Positions 9,342-18,755 of a DNA stretch of 64,000 nt are shown here, one piece after another. Each line of letters starts with the position of its first letter. Within the stretch, counting starts at the first letter, position 1. The translations under genes were made by a program, and so were the position numbers. The notes under the pieces are model-generated. The model did no database searches, had not been told where the DNA came from, and was given only the letters and a program-made list of their open reading frames with translations. Source of the DNA: Candidatus Skiveiella danica (GTDB taxonomy: Bacteria; Pseudomonadota; Gammaproteobacteria; Burkholderiales; Burkholderiaceae_C); NCBI GenBank assembly GCA_016721925.1, contig JADKHE010000013.1, positions 1 through 64,000 on the forward strand, written 5' to 3'.

Positions 9342-10487
9342 TGCCACAAGCCCAACTGCGACACCTTGTCGGGCCGTGTCTTGGGCAATACCACCTCGGC
9401 GACACTCAGCCCTGTCCCCAGCGCCAGTCGCTCGCCGGCATCCAGTGGACGGCCGGTTGTACCCTGCTTCCCGGTTTCCAGAATAACCACTCCTCGCTCA
9501 TCAATGCCGGGATTGCTCAACAGGGCATCGCTGTGCGTCGTCAAAATCACTTGTCGCTTGTTCTTTCGATCGCGCTGCAATCGATCCACGATCAACGGAA
9601 TCTCTCTCACGATGGCATCGTTGAGCGAAATCTCGGGTTCCTCCAGCAACAACATGGAGCTACCCTCCAGGAGTGCCCATAACAGCCCGAACAGGCGCAG
9701 TGTTCCGTCTGAAAAATGCTCTTCAGATTGCCAACCGGCATTGGGGCGGTGGTGCGCATAACGCGCCTCCAGATGCGGATGGCCCATATCGTCTTTGACG
9801 AACCGCAAGTCTTCAAACTGTGGTACCGCCAACGACAGGGCTTTTGAAATTTTGGTCAGGCGCGAGTTTCTGGTCTTCTCCGGCGTCCTGGACAAACGCT
9901 CCAAAATCCTTGCCCAAAAGGATCATCCGTAAGTCGATGTCCGCCAATCTTTCGCCAAACCGAAGCAACTGCGGCACTAGGTGCAAATATGTGATCTCGC
10001 TCAGAAACTCAACCACCTCGCGAAAACTGATGTTGGTCTGAATTTGCTCCAGATGCGTCTGGGTGCGCAACACGACATCAGCATCGTCCTTAGCGTCCGG
10101 ACGGTTCAACAACAGTTGGCCTTCTTTCCAGACCTGCTCACGCGAGACCAGCAGTCGCTGCGCCCCTTTGCCTTCCGGCTTGAAGGCCAAAACGTAACGC
10201 CACACGGGCGGCTGATCCAGCTCATGGCTGATTTCAATGTCAATCTCCACCTCCGGATCGCGCCTAGCATGAAGACAGCGAACCTTAGAAATGCCACCCC
10301 GCTCTGCAATGGCGGCCTGCAACCCGCCGCCTTTGGTCTTGCCGACATCGCGCAGGAATCGCAATGCGTCCAACAGATTGGACTTGCCCGAAGCGTTGGG
10401 CCCCAAGACATAGGTCACATCGCGCAGGGGCAAATCCAGCGATTGGAAATTACGCCAGTTTTTCAGTCTGATGTTGCTCACAAGCAT
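9338..10487 (-). CDS. AAA family ATPase (SMC/RecF/OLD-like ABC type), one frame change
   Basis: An ATPase of the ABC/SMC group. The start MLVSNIRLKNWRNFQSLDLP is the usual RecF/OLD-like opening, Walker A is GPNASGKSNLLDALRFL (residues about 29-45), the signature-like stretch is FSDGTLRLFGLLWAL, Walker B is MLLLEEPEISLNDAIV and the switch histidine is in VILTTHSDALLSNPG. One frame change near 9870 joins FVQDAGEDQ to ERLSRTPEKTRNSRLTKIS; corrected length is about 385 residues. It begins 27 bases after hsdS on the same strand and overlaps the TOPRIM-like gene. Such ATPases with a separate TOPRIM protein are known from anti-phage systems such as PARIS; belonging to a known type is not shown here. 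Confidence 0.85.
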
Positions 10488-10514
10488 GGTGTTGCCTTCG
10501 CCGGGTTAAGAGGA

Positions 10515-12236
10515 CTAAACGACATTTTCCACCAGCGCCCCGGCCAGCAACGCCTGCGTGGTCTGGCCGGCGGCGAGGCGCTGGCGCAGGTCGGCGCAGA
10601 GGCGGCGCAGGGCTTCGACGCGGGCGACGATACGGGATTGTTCAGCGAGGGGTGGCAACCCAAGTACCAGCCCCGCAACCTGTTTGGTTGAGATGTGCGG
10701 GACTCCGTTGCTCCGCCCTGGGTCTATGGTTCCCACAAACAGATCAGACTGAAGCCAAAGGACAAGGAAGCTGGCCGAAATTGCCGTCGTATAGGGTGCA
10801 AGCCGCGCGACGCGCTGCAATAACAAACATGGCAGATCGCTCTTACCAATGACAGCGTATTTCAACCCAGTCGAAATAATGGGCCGATCAAGCGATAGAA
10901 CAACGTCCCCCTCCTTGAGCGTGAACTGTTCAAACTCACGGGCCGACGCCTCGTCAATGAAGGCAGTTTCCGACCAGTCGGCTTGCCCGTGACCAATGTT
11001 CACATTCCGCAGCAATCGTGTACCGACCGCCTTGAACCACTCGCTTTTGAACGCATAGCCATTCAGCATCTCCACAAGGTCTCCGATCCGCACCCACACC
11101 CACCCCGCCGGCAACTCAAACGGCTTTTCATCGTCCGTGATCGGCGCCAGCGGCTTGTCGCGCTTGATCTGGCCGGCGGCGATCAGGCGGTCTTTCTCAG
11201 AACGGATGTGTTTCAGCAGCTCGCTGGCGGGTTCGTCGGCGGGGTCCTGGGGGACGAGTTGGCCGCGCACGGCCAGTTGCAGGATGGTTTGCTCCAGGGC
11301 GTCCACGGCTTCGGGGCGGTCGAACAGGGTGTCGAAGTGGATGGCGAGGCGCTGCCAGTTCTCCGTCAGGGCTTCGGGCGTGGCACTGTCGGTCAGCGTG
11401 GCCAGCAGGGTGCTGACGAGTTGGGCATGCTGCGCGGCTTCGAGCTGGCCCTTGGCTTCGAGCGCGTCGCACAGGCGCATCAGTTCTTCGACGCGGGTGA
11501 CGATGCGGGATTGTTCGGCGAGGGGTGGCAATGGAATCAGGAAATTGCCGAGCTTGGCAATGCTCAACCCTTCGCGGGATACGCCAACCTGCACATCCAT
11601 GACGGCCTGCTGAACATGGCGTGACACGAGAACCTTATGCAAAAACGCATTCAGCTTGGGCATGACAGGCCGAACGATGGTGACGTGCTGGCTGACGTTG
11701 GCCTCGTCAAAGTCACTTGGAACGACGGCGCATCTCCCGATCGATGCGCCGGTAATGTTGAAAAGCAGATCGTTGGGCAAAACGACTGTGCCAGCCATCT
11801 TGGCGTGTGTTGCTGGCTTGATGAATGCGACGCTCTGTAGCCGCAACCCATCGTCGTAAACGTTTTGAGATCGGAGAAACTTCACCCCAGATGGCGTGTA
11901 AACCTCTCGGCCACCGAGCGGCGTGCTTCCAGCTCCGATTTTCTGCAGCAACGCATTGAGCCGCACCCACTCCCACCCCTGCGGCACTTCAAACGGCTGC
12001 TCCTCCTCCGAAATCTCCGCCAGCGGCTTGTCCCGCTTGATCTTGCCCTCGGCGATCAGCCGGTCCTTCTCCGCCCGGACTTTCTTCAGCAACTCACTCG
12101 CCGGCTCGTCCGCTGGGTCTTGCGGCAGCAGCTTGCCCTGCACGGCCAGGGTCAGGATCAGTTCACGCAGGCGCGCCACGCCGCTGGGGGCGGTGGCCAA
12201 CAGGTACAAATTTGATAGCAACATATGACCATTCAA
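10515..12236 (-). CDS. hsdS: Type I restriction-modification specificity subunit HsdS
   Basis: The DNA-recognition subunit of the type I system, which directs both methylation by HsdM and cleavage by HsdR. The 573-residue protein has two target-recognition domains, each introduced by a nearly identical conserved segment (LAVQGKLLPQDPADEPASEL near residue 30 and LAVRGQLVPQDPADEPASEL near 330) and each closed by LPPLAEQSRIV plus a helical spacer (residues about 235 and 540). The TTG at 12234-12236 overlaps the hsdM stop; ATG at 12222-12224 is an alternative start. The first codons come from the intergenic repeat copy B. The frame is intact throughout. Confidence 0.93.
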   Translation of the reverse strand: MNGHMLLSNLYLLATAPSGVARLRELILTLAVQGKLLPQDPADEPASELLKKVRAEKDRLIAEGKIKRDKPLAEISEEEQPFEVPQGWEWVRLNALLQKIGAGSTPLGGREVYTPSGVKFLRSQNVYDDGLRLQSVAFIKPATHAKMAGTVVLPNDLLFNITGASIGRCAVVPSDFDEANVSQHVTIVRPVMPKLNAFLHKVLVSRHVQQAVMDVQVGVSREGLSIAKLGNFLIPLPPLAEQSRIVTRVEELMRLCDALEAKGQLEAAQHAQLVSTLLATLTDSATPEALTENWQRLAIHFDTLFDRPEAVDALEQTILQLAVRGQLVPQDPADEPASELLKHIRSEKDRLIAAGQIKRDKPLAPITDDEKPFELPAGWVWVRIGDLVEMLNGYAFKSEWFKAVGTRLLRNVNIGHGQADWSETAFIDEASAREFEQFTLKEGDVVLSLDRPIISTGLKYAVIGKSDLPCLLLQRVARLAPYTTAISASFLVLWLQSDLFVGTIDPGRSNGVPHISTKQVAGLVLGLPPLAEQSRIVARVEALRRLCADLRQRLAAGQTTQALLAGALVENVV

Positions 12237-12272
12237 CGCTGGGAAGCCAGTGATTTGGCCAAAATTTGCTTC
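12211..12272 (+). repeat. intergenic palindromic repeat, copy B, across the hsdM/hsdS junction
   Basis: Matches the repeat consensus: TTTGATAGCAACATATGACC, then ATTCAACGCTGGGAAG and TTGGCCAAAATTTGCTTCAA. The copy is translated: on the minus strand it supplies the last residues of HsdM (KSLASQR) and the first codons of HsdS. Confidence 0.65.
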
Positions 12273-13700
12273 AATTCATCACGCAGCGCCTGCGCCTCGG
12301 CCTGCAGGCGGGCGTAGTCGGCCAGCAGGTGCTCGGGGTCGTGGCTTTCGGTCTCGCCGACGTGGGGATTCTTCTGGTCGAGGTTCCAGTTGGCGGCGCG
12401 GATGGCGTCGATGCTGACCTTCCAGGCGCGCTCGTTTTCCACGCGGGCCGCAAAGCCATCCGCCTCGCTGCCCCACCAGGCTTTCTCGGCATCAAACTCT
12501 TCGATGCGGATGGGTTTGGTCTTGTTGTAGTTTTTCACGCCCGGCGGGTACGGGTGCTCGTAGTACCAGACGTGTTTGGTGGGCGTGCCCTTGGTGAAGA
12601 ACAGCAGGTTGGTCTTGATGCCGGTGTAGGGCGCAAACACGCCGTTGGGCAGGCGCACGATGGTGTGCAGGTTGCACTCGGCCAGCAACTGCTCCTTGAT
12701 GCGGGTTTTGACGCCTTCGCCAAACAGGGTGCCGTCGGGCAGCACCAGCGCGGCGCGGCCGTGGGCCTTGAGGATGTGTTTGATGAGCACCAGAAACAGG
12801 TCGGCCGTTTCTTTGGTGCGCACGTCGGCGGGGTAGCCCTGCTCGATGCCGGGCTCTTCGATGCCGCCGAAGGGCGGGTTGGTCAGGACCACGTCCACGC
12901 GGTCGGCGGCGGTGTGGTCGCGCAGCGGGCGGGCCAGGGTGTTGTCGTGCCGGATGGCGCTGGGCACCTCGATGCCGTGCAGCAGCAGGTTGGTGACGCA
13001 GAGCATGTGGGGCAGCTGCTTTTTCTCGACGCCGCGAATGCTGGCCTGAAGCACGGCTTCGTCGGCGGAGTTATGCACCTGCTTGCGCAGGTGTTCGATG
13101 GCGCAGACCAGAAAGCCGCCGGTGCCGGTGGCCGGGTCCAGCACCTTTCGCCCAGCTGGGGGTTGACCATGTCCACCATGAACTGGGTGACGGCGCGCGG
13201 GGTGTAGAACTCGCCCGCGTTGCCGGCGCTTTGCAGGTCTTTGAGGATTTTTTCGTACAGGTCGTTGAACTGGTGGCGCTCGGCCTGGCGGTTGAAGTCG
13301 ATGGCGTTGAGCTTGTTGATGACCTGGCGCAGCAGGTGGCCGCTTTTCATGTAGTTGTAGGCGTCTTCAAACACGCCGCGCACCACGTAGCCGCGCGGGT
13401 TGCGCACCGGGTCGGCGCTGAGGCTCTTGAGCGTGGCGAAGAGCTGGTTGTCCACGAAGTCGAGCAACTCGTCGCCGGTCATGCCTTCGGCGTTGGCGGC
13501 CCAGTTGCGCCAGCGCATGTCTTCAGGGATGGGGCTGGCGTAGGCGTCGCGGGTGAGTTCAAGCTCTTCTTCGAGCGCATCAAACACCTTGAGGAACAGC
13601 AGCCAGGTGAGCTGCGAGATGCGCTGGGCGTCGCCATCGACGCCGCTGTCCTGGCGCATGACGTCCTGGATGGATTTGATGACGGGGTTAGGTTGGACAT
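12233..13700 (-). CDS. hsdM: Type I restriction-modification methyltransferase subunit HsdM
   Basis: The N6-adenine methyltransferase subunit. The helical N-terminal domain has SGVDGDAQRISQLTWLLFLK and NAGEFYTPRAVTQFMVDMV. After a frame change near 13150 come the AdoMet motif LDPATGTGGFLV and the catalytic motif VDVVLTNPPFGG, followed by RAALVLPDGTLFG and LPNGVFAPYTGIKTNLLFF. The start is best placed at ATG 13698-13700, reading MSNLNPVIKSIQDVMRQ if one lost base is restored. Corrected length is about 490 residues, normal for the family. It lies between hsdR and hsdS and shares its stop with the hsdS start. Confidence 0.92.
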
Positions 13701-13712
13701 GAGGGTTTTGGA

Positions 13713-13775
13713 GCGTTTTATGAGCAAAATGGCCACTGCCCAGCGTGGAATGGTCAATTCAGCTATGAATAACTG
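13713..13775 (-). repeat. intergenic palindromic repeat, copy C, between hsdR and hsdM
   Basis: Minus-strand reading TTATTCATAGCTGAATTGAC, then CATTCCACGCTGGGCAGTGG and CCATTTTGCTCATAAA. The inner arms GACCATTCC and GGCAGTGGCC can form a hairpin around ACGCTG. It fills the 80-base gap between hsdR and hsdM. Confidence 0.7.
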
Positions 13776-13780
13776 AGTAT

Positions 13781-16251
13781 TTACGGCGGCGGGCGGTGCG
13801 GATTCGGCTTGTACAGCGCCCGCTCCAGGTGTGCAGGGCCCCCAGGTACTGCGGCCGGCCACCGAAGCTGCGCACCAGCTCCGCCGGGCTGCCCAGCTCG
13901 GTGAAGGGCTGGATGCTGAGCACGTTGTCGGCCTCGATGGTGGCCAGGCCTTCGTCGGCGTATTTGTCGAGCAGCGCGTCCAGCACCTTGCGGGCCACCA
14001 GGCCGTACTGGGTGAAGACGCTGCTGGTGCGTGCGCGGCGGGCGCGCTCGCGCCGGGTGAGCGGTGGCATGTTCCAGGCCACATGCAACAGCAGGTCGAA
14101 CGGGTCCAGGTCGCGGCCCACTTCGTCGGCCAGCGCGTCGATCAGCACGCCCTGCCCTTCCAGCTCCGCCAGCAGCGCGGCCTTGCGGTCGGCGTCGGAC
14201 CAAGCCTGCAGGAAGCGGTCGAGCGAATCGAAGCGACGGGTGAGGTTGATGCGGGTGTAGTCGCGCAGGCTCTCGGTGATGAGCTTGCCCTGGGCGTTGA
14301 GGTATTGCACGCGCTCGCGGGCCACGGCCACGGTGACCAGGCCGCCGACGACGTATTTCTTGGGCTTATTGGCACCGTCGGTGCCGGCCAAGGGGTCGAG
14401 CGGGCCCAGCGGGTCGGCCGGCTGGCCGTCGCCAAATTCAGGCGAGACGGGCTGGGCGGGGTCGTCCGGTTCCGGCGGTGCGATGGGGTCGTCACCCTTC
14501 GGCTCGTAAATCTGCACCGGCTCGCCGTCAAAGTCCTTGTCGGCAAAGAGTTCGGTGGCGCGCTTGAAGTCGAGGATGGTGAACCAGGTCTTGCCCAGGT
14601 CTTCGCGCAGGCGGGTGCCGCGGCCGATGATCTGCTTGAACAGCGTCATGGACTTGATGTTCTGGTCCAGCACGATGAGCTTGCAGGTCTGCGCGTCCAC
14701 GCCGGTGCTCATGAGCTTGGAGGTGGTGGCGATCACCGGGTAAGGCTTTTCCGGGTCGATGAAGTTGTCCAGCTCGCGCTTGCCCTCGGGGTTGTCGCCG
14801 GTGATCTGCACCACGTATTTGGGGTGGGTGGCGCAGATGTCGGCGTTGGCGTTGCTGAGGGCCTGGCGCATGCGGGCGGCGTGGTCGATGTCTTCGCAGA
14901 ACACGATGGTCTTGGCGTAGCGGTCGGTGGCCTTGAGGTAGGCGGTGATGCGCTCGGCCACCACCGCGTCGCGCCGCTCCAGTACCAGGCTGCGGTTCAT
15001 GTCGGTGCCGTTGTAGATACGGTCTTCGATCAGGTGGCCGTGCTTGTCGGTCATGCCGGCGGTGGGGCGCCAGCCAAAGGTGTCCTTGTCCAGATCGACG
15101 CGGATGACCTTGTAGGGCGCCAGGTACCCGTCTTCGATGCCTTGTTTGAGGCTGTAGGTGTAGAGGGGCTCGCCAAAGTAGTCGCTGTTGGATATGTCTT
15201 TGGTTTCCTTGGGCGTGGCGGTCAGGCCGACCTGGGTGGCGCTGCTGAAATAGGTGAGGATTTCGCGCCAGGCGGAGTCTTCGTCGGCGCTGCCCCGGTG
15301 GCATTCGTCCACCACGATCAGGTCGAAGAAGTCGGGGCTGAACTGCTTGTAGATGTTCTGCGCTTCGTCGGTGCCCGACACGGCCTGGTACAGCGAGAGG
15401 TAGATCTCGTAGCTCTTGTCGACCTGCTTGGTGGTCTTGTTGACGGCCAGTTCGAGCGTCTTCGACTTCCACCTGGCCCTGGGCATCGACCCGCTCCACC
15501 CCCTTGGCATTGGGGCTGAGCTTGGCCATGGCGCCCTTGAAGGGGCGAAAGTCGTTGACCATGGTCTGGTCGATCAGGATGTTGCGGTCGGCCAGGAACA
15601 GGATGCGCTTCTTTGGCGCCGGCTCTTCCACAGGCGCCAGATGATCTGGAAGGCGGTGTAGGTCTTGCCGGTGCCGGTGGCCATGACCAGCAGCACCCGG
15701 TTCTGCCCGGCGGCAATGGCCTCGACGGTGCGGTTGATGGCGTTGAGCTGGTAGTAGCGCGGCGTCTTGCTGGGCGCATAGTCCGCCGCGGCGACGCGCC
15801 GCACCTCGGCGCTCCAGCCTTTCCAGGCACAGTAACGGCTCCACAGCTCTTCGGGGCTGGGGAATTCATCCAGGCCGAGGTTTGCTCCAGCACGCCATCG
15901 GCGCAGGTGGCGTCGCGGAACACGAACCCATCGCCGTTGCTGGAAAAGCTGAAAGGGACGTCAAGCAGGGCGGCGTACCGGATGGCCTGTTGCATGCCGG
16001 CGCCCATGGCGTGCTGGTTGTCCTTGGCTTCGACCACGGCCAGCGGGATGTTGGCTTTGTGGAACAAAGCGAAATCGGCTCGCAGCACGGTGGCGGGGGC
16101 GCGTTGCGCCTTCTTGCCGCGGACCACCACGACCCGCCCGCAAAGGGAATTGAGCATAGATCTGGTCCATGCCGCTCCACCCCGCTGCCACCATGGCGGG
16201 CCGGATGAACTTGTCGCAGAGGTCGCTTTCCGAAAGGTTCTTCTTAATCAT
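13781..16251 (-). CDS. hsdR: Type I restriction endonuclease subunit HsdR, frame-broken
   Basis: The motor and nuclease subunit. The start MIKKNLSESDLCDKFIRPAM is normal. The PD-(D/E)xK nuclease motif is visible as DFALFHKANIPLAVVEAKDN. The translocase has Walker A in LLVMATGTGKTYTAF, motif II as VVDECHRGS, motif III as VGLTATP, and motif VI as QIIGRGTRLRED. The C-terminal half is in frame for almost 580 codons. Frame changes occur near 16140, 15870, 15630, 15470 and 13815; the corrected end reads LERALYKPNPHRPPP, stop at 13781. Corrected length is about 820 residues, as expected. First gene of an apparent hsdR-hsdM-hsdS-ATPase-TOPRIM operon. Confidence 0.92.
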
Positions 16252-16343
16252 TCCTCGTCCGCAATGGCGGCGGGTTGTGTGGGGTCGTCGGAGGGTCGCC
16301 CATTATTCAGCAAGATCAACGACCTACTCGGTCGAATTCGCTC

Positions 16344-17507
16344 TCACCGGCCATCGCTGATCCGTTCGCGGCGCAAGACCCAGCCCGCCTCAGCCGACGT
16401 CAGCCGGTAGCTGATCTGGCGCGAACCCCCGGTGGGCTGCGCGTTGCGATCGCCCGCCTTGTAAAGCGGAAAGTGGCGCACCAGGGTGTTGCCGCTGACC
16501 GCAAAGCTGTCGTGGCCCATGTAACCCTTCGAGGCCTCGACGTCTTCGCTGATCGGCAGCAGATACACCTCGCTCAGCGACTGGCGCTGGTTGGCGCCAT
16601 AGGCCACCAGCGAGCCGTACGAGCCCGATCCGGCGGAGGTCACGTACACATAGATTTCCGGCGAGCCGTCGCCATTGAGGTCCGCCACCTCGGCGCCGGT
16701 CACCGTGCCGTCGATCTCGCGCGAGACCGGCTGGTTGTCGCGGCCCAGCCCCGACGGCGTGATGGTCACGCGGGTGATCGACCCCTGGTTGGCGCTGACC
16801 ACCCGAAAGCTGATGCCCTGCAGCGTCAAAGTCTTGTCGAAGGGCCGCGGCCCCGGTGGCTCTTTCGCCGCAGGCGAAGCCGGTGCACCGGGCACATCAA
16901 ACGCATGGGCCTCCGCCTCGCTGCCGGCGGGGTAGACCTCATGGGCCGCGTCGGCGCGAAACGGCCCCCAGAACGCCGCGGCCTGCGCCGGGTCCGCAAT
17001 GCGAAACCGGCCCAGCGCAGCCTGCGCTTCCAGAAACCGGCGGTAGGCATCGAGCGGAACGGGCGCGCCTCCGAGGCGGGCAATGCGCCCGCCATACTGG
17101 CGGTACAGGGCCGCGTCGATCTTGCGCTGCAGGATGTAGGCCCGTGCCATCTCCTCGCGCGCGGCCCGATCGGCGGCGGGCTCGTTGGCCGGGTCGGGCA
17201 GCGGCGTGCCCTTGGCCGCCATGAATCGGCGCATCTCGGCCAGGTAGGCCTGCACATCGGCGGCACTGACGTCGATGCCCTGATCGGCGGCGTAGCGGTC
17301 GGTCAGGGCCAGCAGGATCGAATACCGCAACTCCTCGGCACTCTCGGCCCGAACCGGCGCGGCCAGCACCTGGGCGCCCCAAGCTGTCTGGCCGGGCGCA
17401 GCGGCAACACCGGCCGAAACAAGGACCAGCACCGCCAGGCAGACGGCACCCAGCCCGCGCGACTTCAGAGCGAAGTCCGGTCGGCGCCGCCCGCATGCGA
17501 ATTTCAT
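16344..17507 (-). CDS. exported protein with PliI-like (I-type lysozyme inhibitor) C-terminal domain
   Basis: I start the gene at ATG 17505-17507, giving a basic N-terminus (MKFACGRRRPDF) and a hydrophobic signal segment LGAVCLAVLVLVSAGVAAA. Residues about 50-200 are helical and Ala-rich (YAADQGIDVSAADVQAYLAE; ARAYILQRKIDAALYRQYGG) and recall the helical N-terminal region of SurA-like chaperones, without a PPIase domain. The last 160 residues include ITPSGLGRDNQPVSREIDG, VTGAEVADLNGDGSPEIYVY and GYMGHDSFAVSGNTLVRHFP, which I recognise as the PliI-type fold. It would act in the periplasm. The two-part architecture is uncommon, and the inhibitor role is inference. Confidence 0.6.
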   Translation of the reverse strand: MKFACGRRRPDFALKSRGLGAVCLAVLVLVSAGVAAAPGQTAWGAQVLAAPVRAESAEELRYSILLALTDRYAADQGIDVSAADVQAYLAEMRRFMAAKGTPLPDPANEPAADRAAREEMARAYILQRKIDAALYRQYGGRIARLGGAPVPLDAYRRFLEAQAALGRFRIADPAQAAAFWGPFRADAAHEVYPAGSEAEAHAFDVPGAPASPAAKEPPGPRPFDKTLTLQGISFRVVSANQGSITRVTITPSGLGRDNQPVSREIDGTVTGAEVADLNGDGSPEIYVYVTSAGSGSYGSLVAYGANQRQSLSEVYLLPISEDVEASKGYMGHDSFAVSGNTLVRHFPLYKAGDRNAQPTGGSRQISYRLTSAEAGWVLRRERISDGR

Positions 17508-17641
17508 CGAGCCCACCCCGGGACCATCAGGTGGAGCCAGCATGCTGAGACAAGCTCATCCTCTGGCGATGCACAGGTCTGCGCAGGCGGCGGGCCGGCG
17601 TTGACGACATCCTCACCCTTGCGTGCCCGCCGTTGCGCTCG

Positions 17642-18250
17642 TCAGCGCGCCGCAGGACGCTTGGCGGCGGTTTTCACGGGAGCCGCTTTTTTCGCCGGGG
17701 CCTTTTTGGCAGCGACCTTCACTGGGGCGGCTTTCACGGCCGATGCTTTTTTCGCAGCGGCCTTCACGGGAGCGGCCTTCTTCGCTGCCGCCTTCGCCGG
17801 TGCGGCCTTCTTCACAGCCGCGACCTTGCCGGTGACGGCTTTCTTGAGCGCCGCCGCTTCCTTCTCGACCGCCTTCAGATGGGCCTTGGCATAGCGCTCG
17901 GCACTGGCCTGCAACGAGGCCAGCTTCTTGCTCGTGCTGCGCTTGGTCGCTTCGAGTTTCTTCTCCGCCGCCAGCACCGCCTTGCGGGCATCGTCGCCCG
18001 CCTTCTTGAGCTGTGCCTGGGACTGCTTGACCTTCGCCTCAGCCGCCTTCACCAGGCTGCTCCAGTCTCGCTTGGCTTCATTCTTCTTGGCCGTAACCTG
18101 CTTCTTCGCCTTGGCCACGCCGGCCGACACGGCGTCGCCCATGGCCTCGAACTTGTGGGACACCGCAGTGCCCACCGCCTTGGCCGCGTTGCTCAGTTGT
18201 TTGCCGGCTTGCTGGAGTTCCGTTTGCTGGGTTGTCTTGCGCGTGGCCAT
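17642..18250 (-). CDS. Lys/Ala-rich histone H1-like protein
   Basis: A 202-residue protein starting at ATG 18248-18250. Residues 1-120 are helical and charged (KQLSNAAKAVGTAVSHKFEA, AEAKVKQSQAQLKKAGDDAR), with a pattern partly like phasins. The C-terminal 65 residues are near-perfect repeats of the type KKAAPVKAAAKKA, typical of bacterial H1-like and AlgP-like proteins that bind DNA or other polyanions through lysines. The function is therefore likely nucleoid-associated or granule-associated; sequence alone does not separate these. Confidence 0.7.
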   Translation of the reverse strand: MATRKTTQQTELQQAGKQLSNAAKAVGTAVSHKFEAMGDAVSAGVAKAKKQVTAKKNEAKRDWSSLVKAAEAKVKQSQAQLKKAGDDARKAVLAAEKKLEATKRSTSKKLASLQASAERYAKAHLKAVEKEAAALKKAVTGKVAAVKKAAPAKAAAKKAAPVKAAAKKASAVKAAPVKVAAKKAPAKKAAPVKTAAKRPAAR

Positions 18251-18574
18251 GTGCTTCCTTTTCAGATTGATGATTGCTTGCGAGGATTCGCGAATACCCA
18301 CCGCCCCCCGCGTCCGGCGCACAACATTGCGTGCCGCGAACCGATGCAGGGGTCGGAGTTCCTGAGTCGGAGCCTGCGCTGCGTTGCACCGGGGGGGTCA
18401 ACCAGACCCAACCCAAGGTGATCTGTGCAGGAGACAAGCTGCGAACCTCGATCGGAAGAATTATCGCCGGGTCAGACAGCTTGCAGTTTCATTTCAGGAA
18501 CATCAGCTGGACTTGAAACTGAAGGTCCCAGGTGGGGCCGAGGTATGGACGCGAGACGGACGAAGAAGCTCGGG
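18251..18574. other. non-coding gap
   Basis: Between the H1-like gene and the next possible coding stretch I see no convincing gene, terminator or RNA. It must hold the minus-strand promoter of the H1-like gene. A run of seven G at about 18390 may be a further length error. Confidence 0.4.
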
Positions 18575-18724
18575 TCAGGCCAGGCCCATACGGGCCTTGA
18601 TGCGATAGAACGGCTCGGCCCGCCGATTGTCCTTGCTGCGGTTCTCGTCGCGTTCGTCCTTGGTCGCATCGAAGTGAAAGATTGGTGCAAATGCTGGTGA
18701 GGTGCTGTCATCGTCAGGAATCAA
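18575..18724 (-). CDS. short unknown ORF, possibly the remnant of a longer gene
   Basis: The minus strand can be read as 49 codons from a TTG at 18722-18724 to a TGA at 18575-18577. The last residues (TKDERDENRSKDNRRAEPFY, then RIKARMGLA) have the composition of a genuine soluble protein end rather than a high-GC shadow frame. No start codon of good quality or ribosome site is seen, and an in-frame stop lies just upstream. It could be the 3' remnant of a lost gene. I do not recognise the family. Confidence 0.25.
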   Translation of the reverse strand: MIPDDDSTSPAFAPIFHFDATKDERDENRSKDNRRAEPFYRIKARMGLA

Positions 18725-18755
18725 GGCGACTTAGAATTCCCCGCTTTGGCCGCTT

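Noticed and set aside
13831..15519. A 560-codon open frame on the plus strand opposite hsdR
   Set aside because: It has no recognisable motif, and hsdR on the other strand is fully conserved. High GC keeps such antisense frames open.
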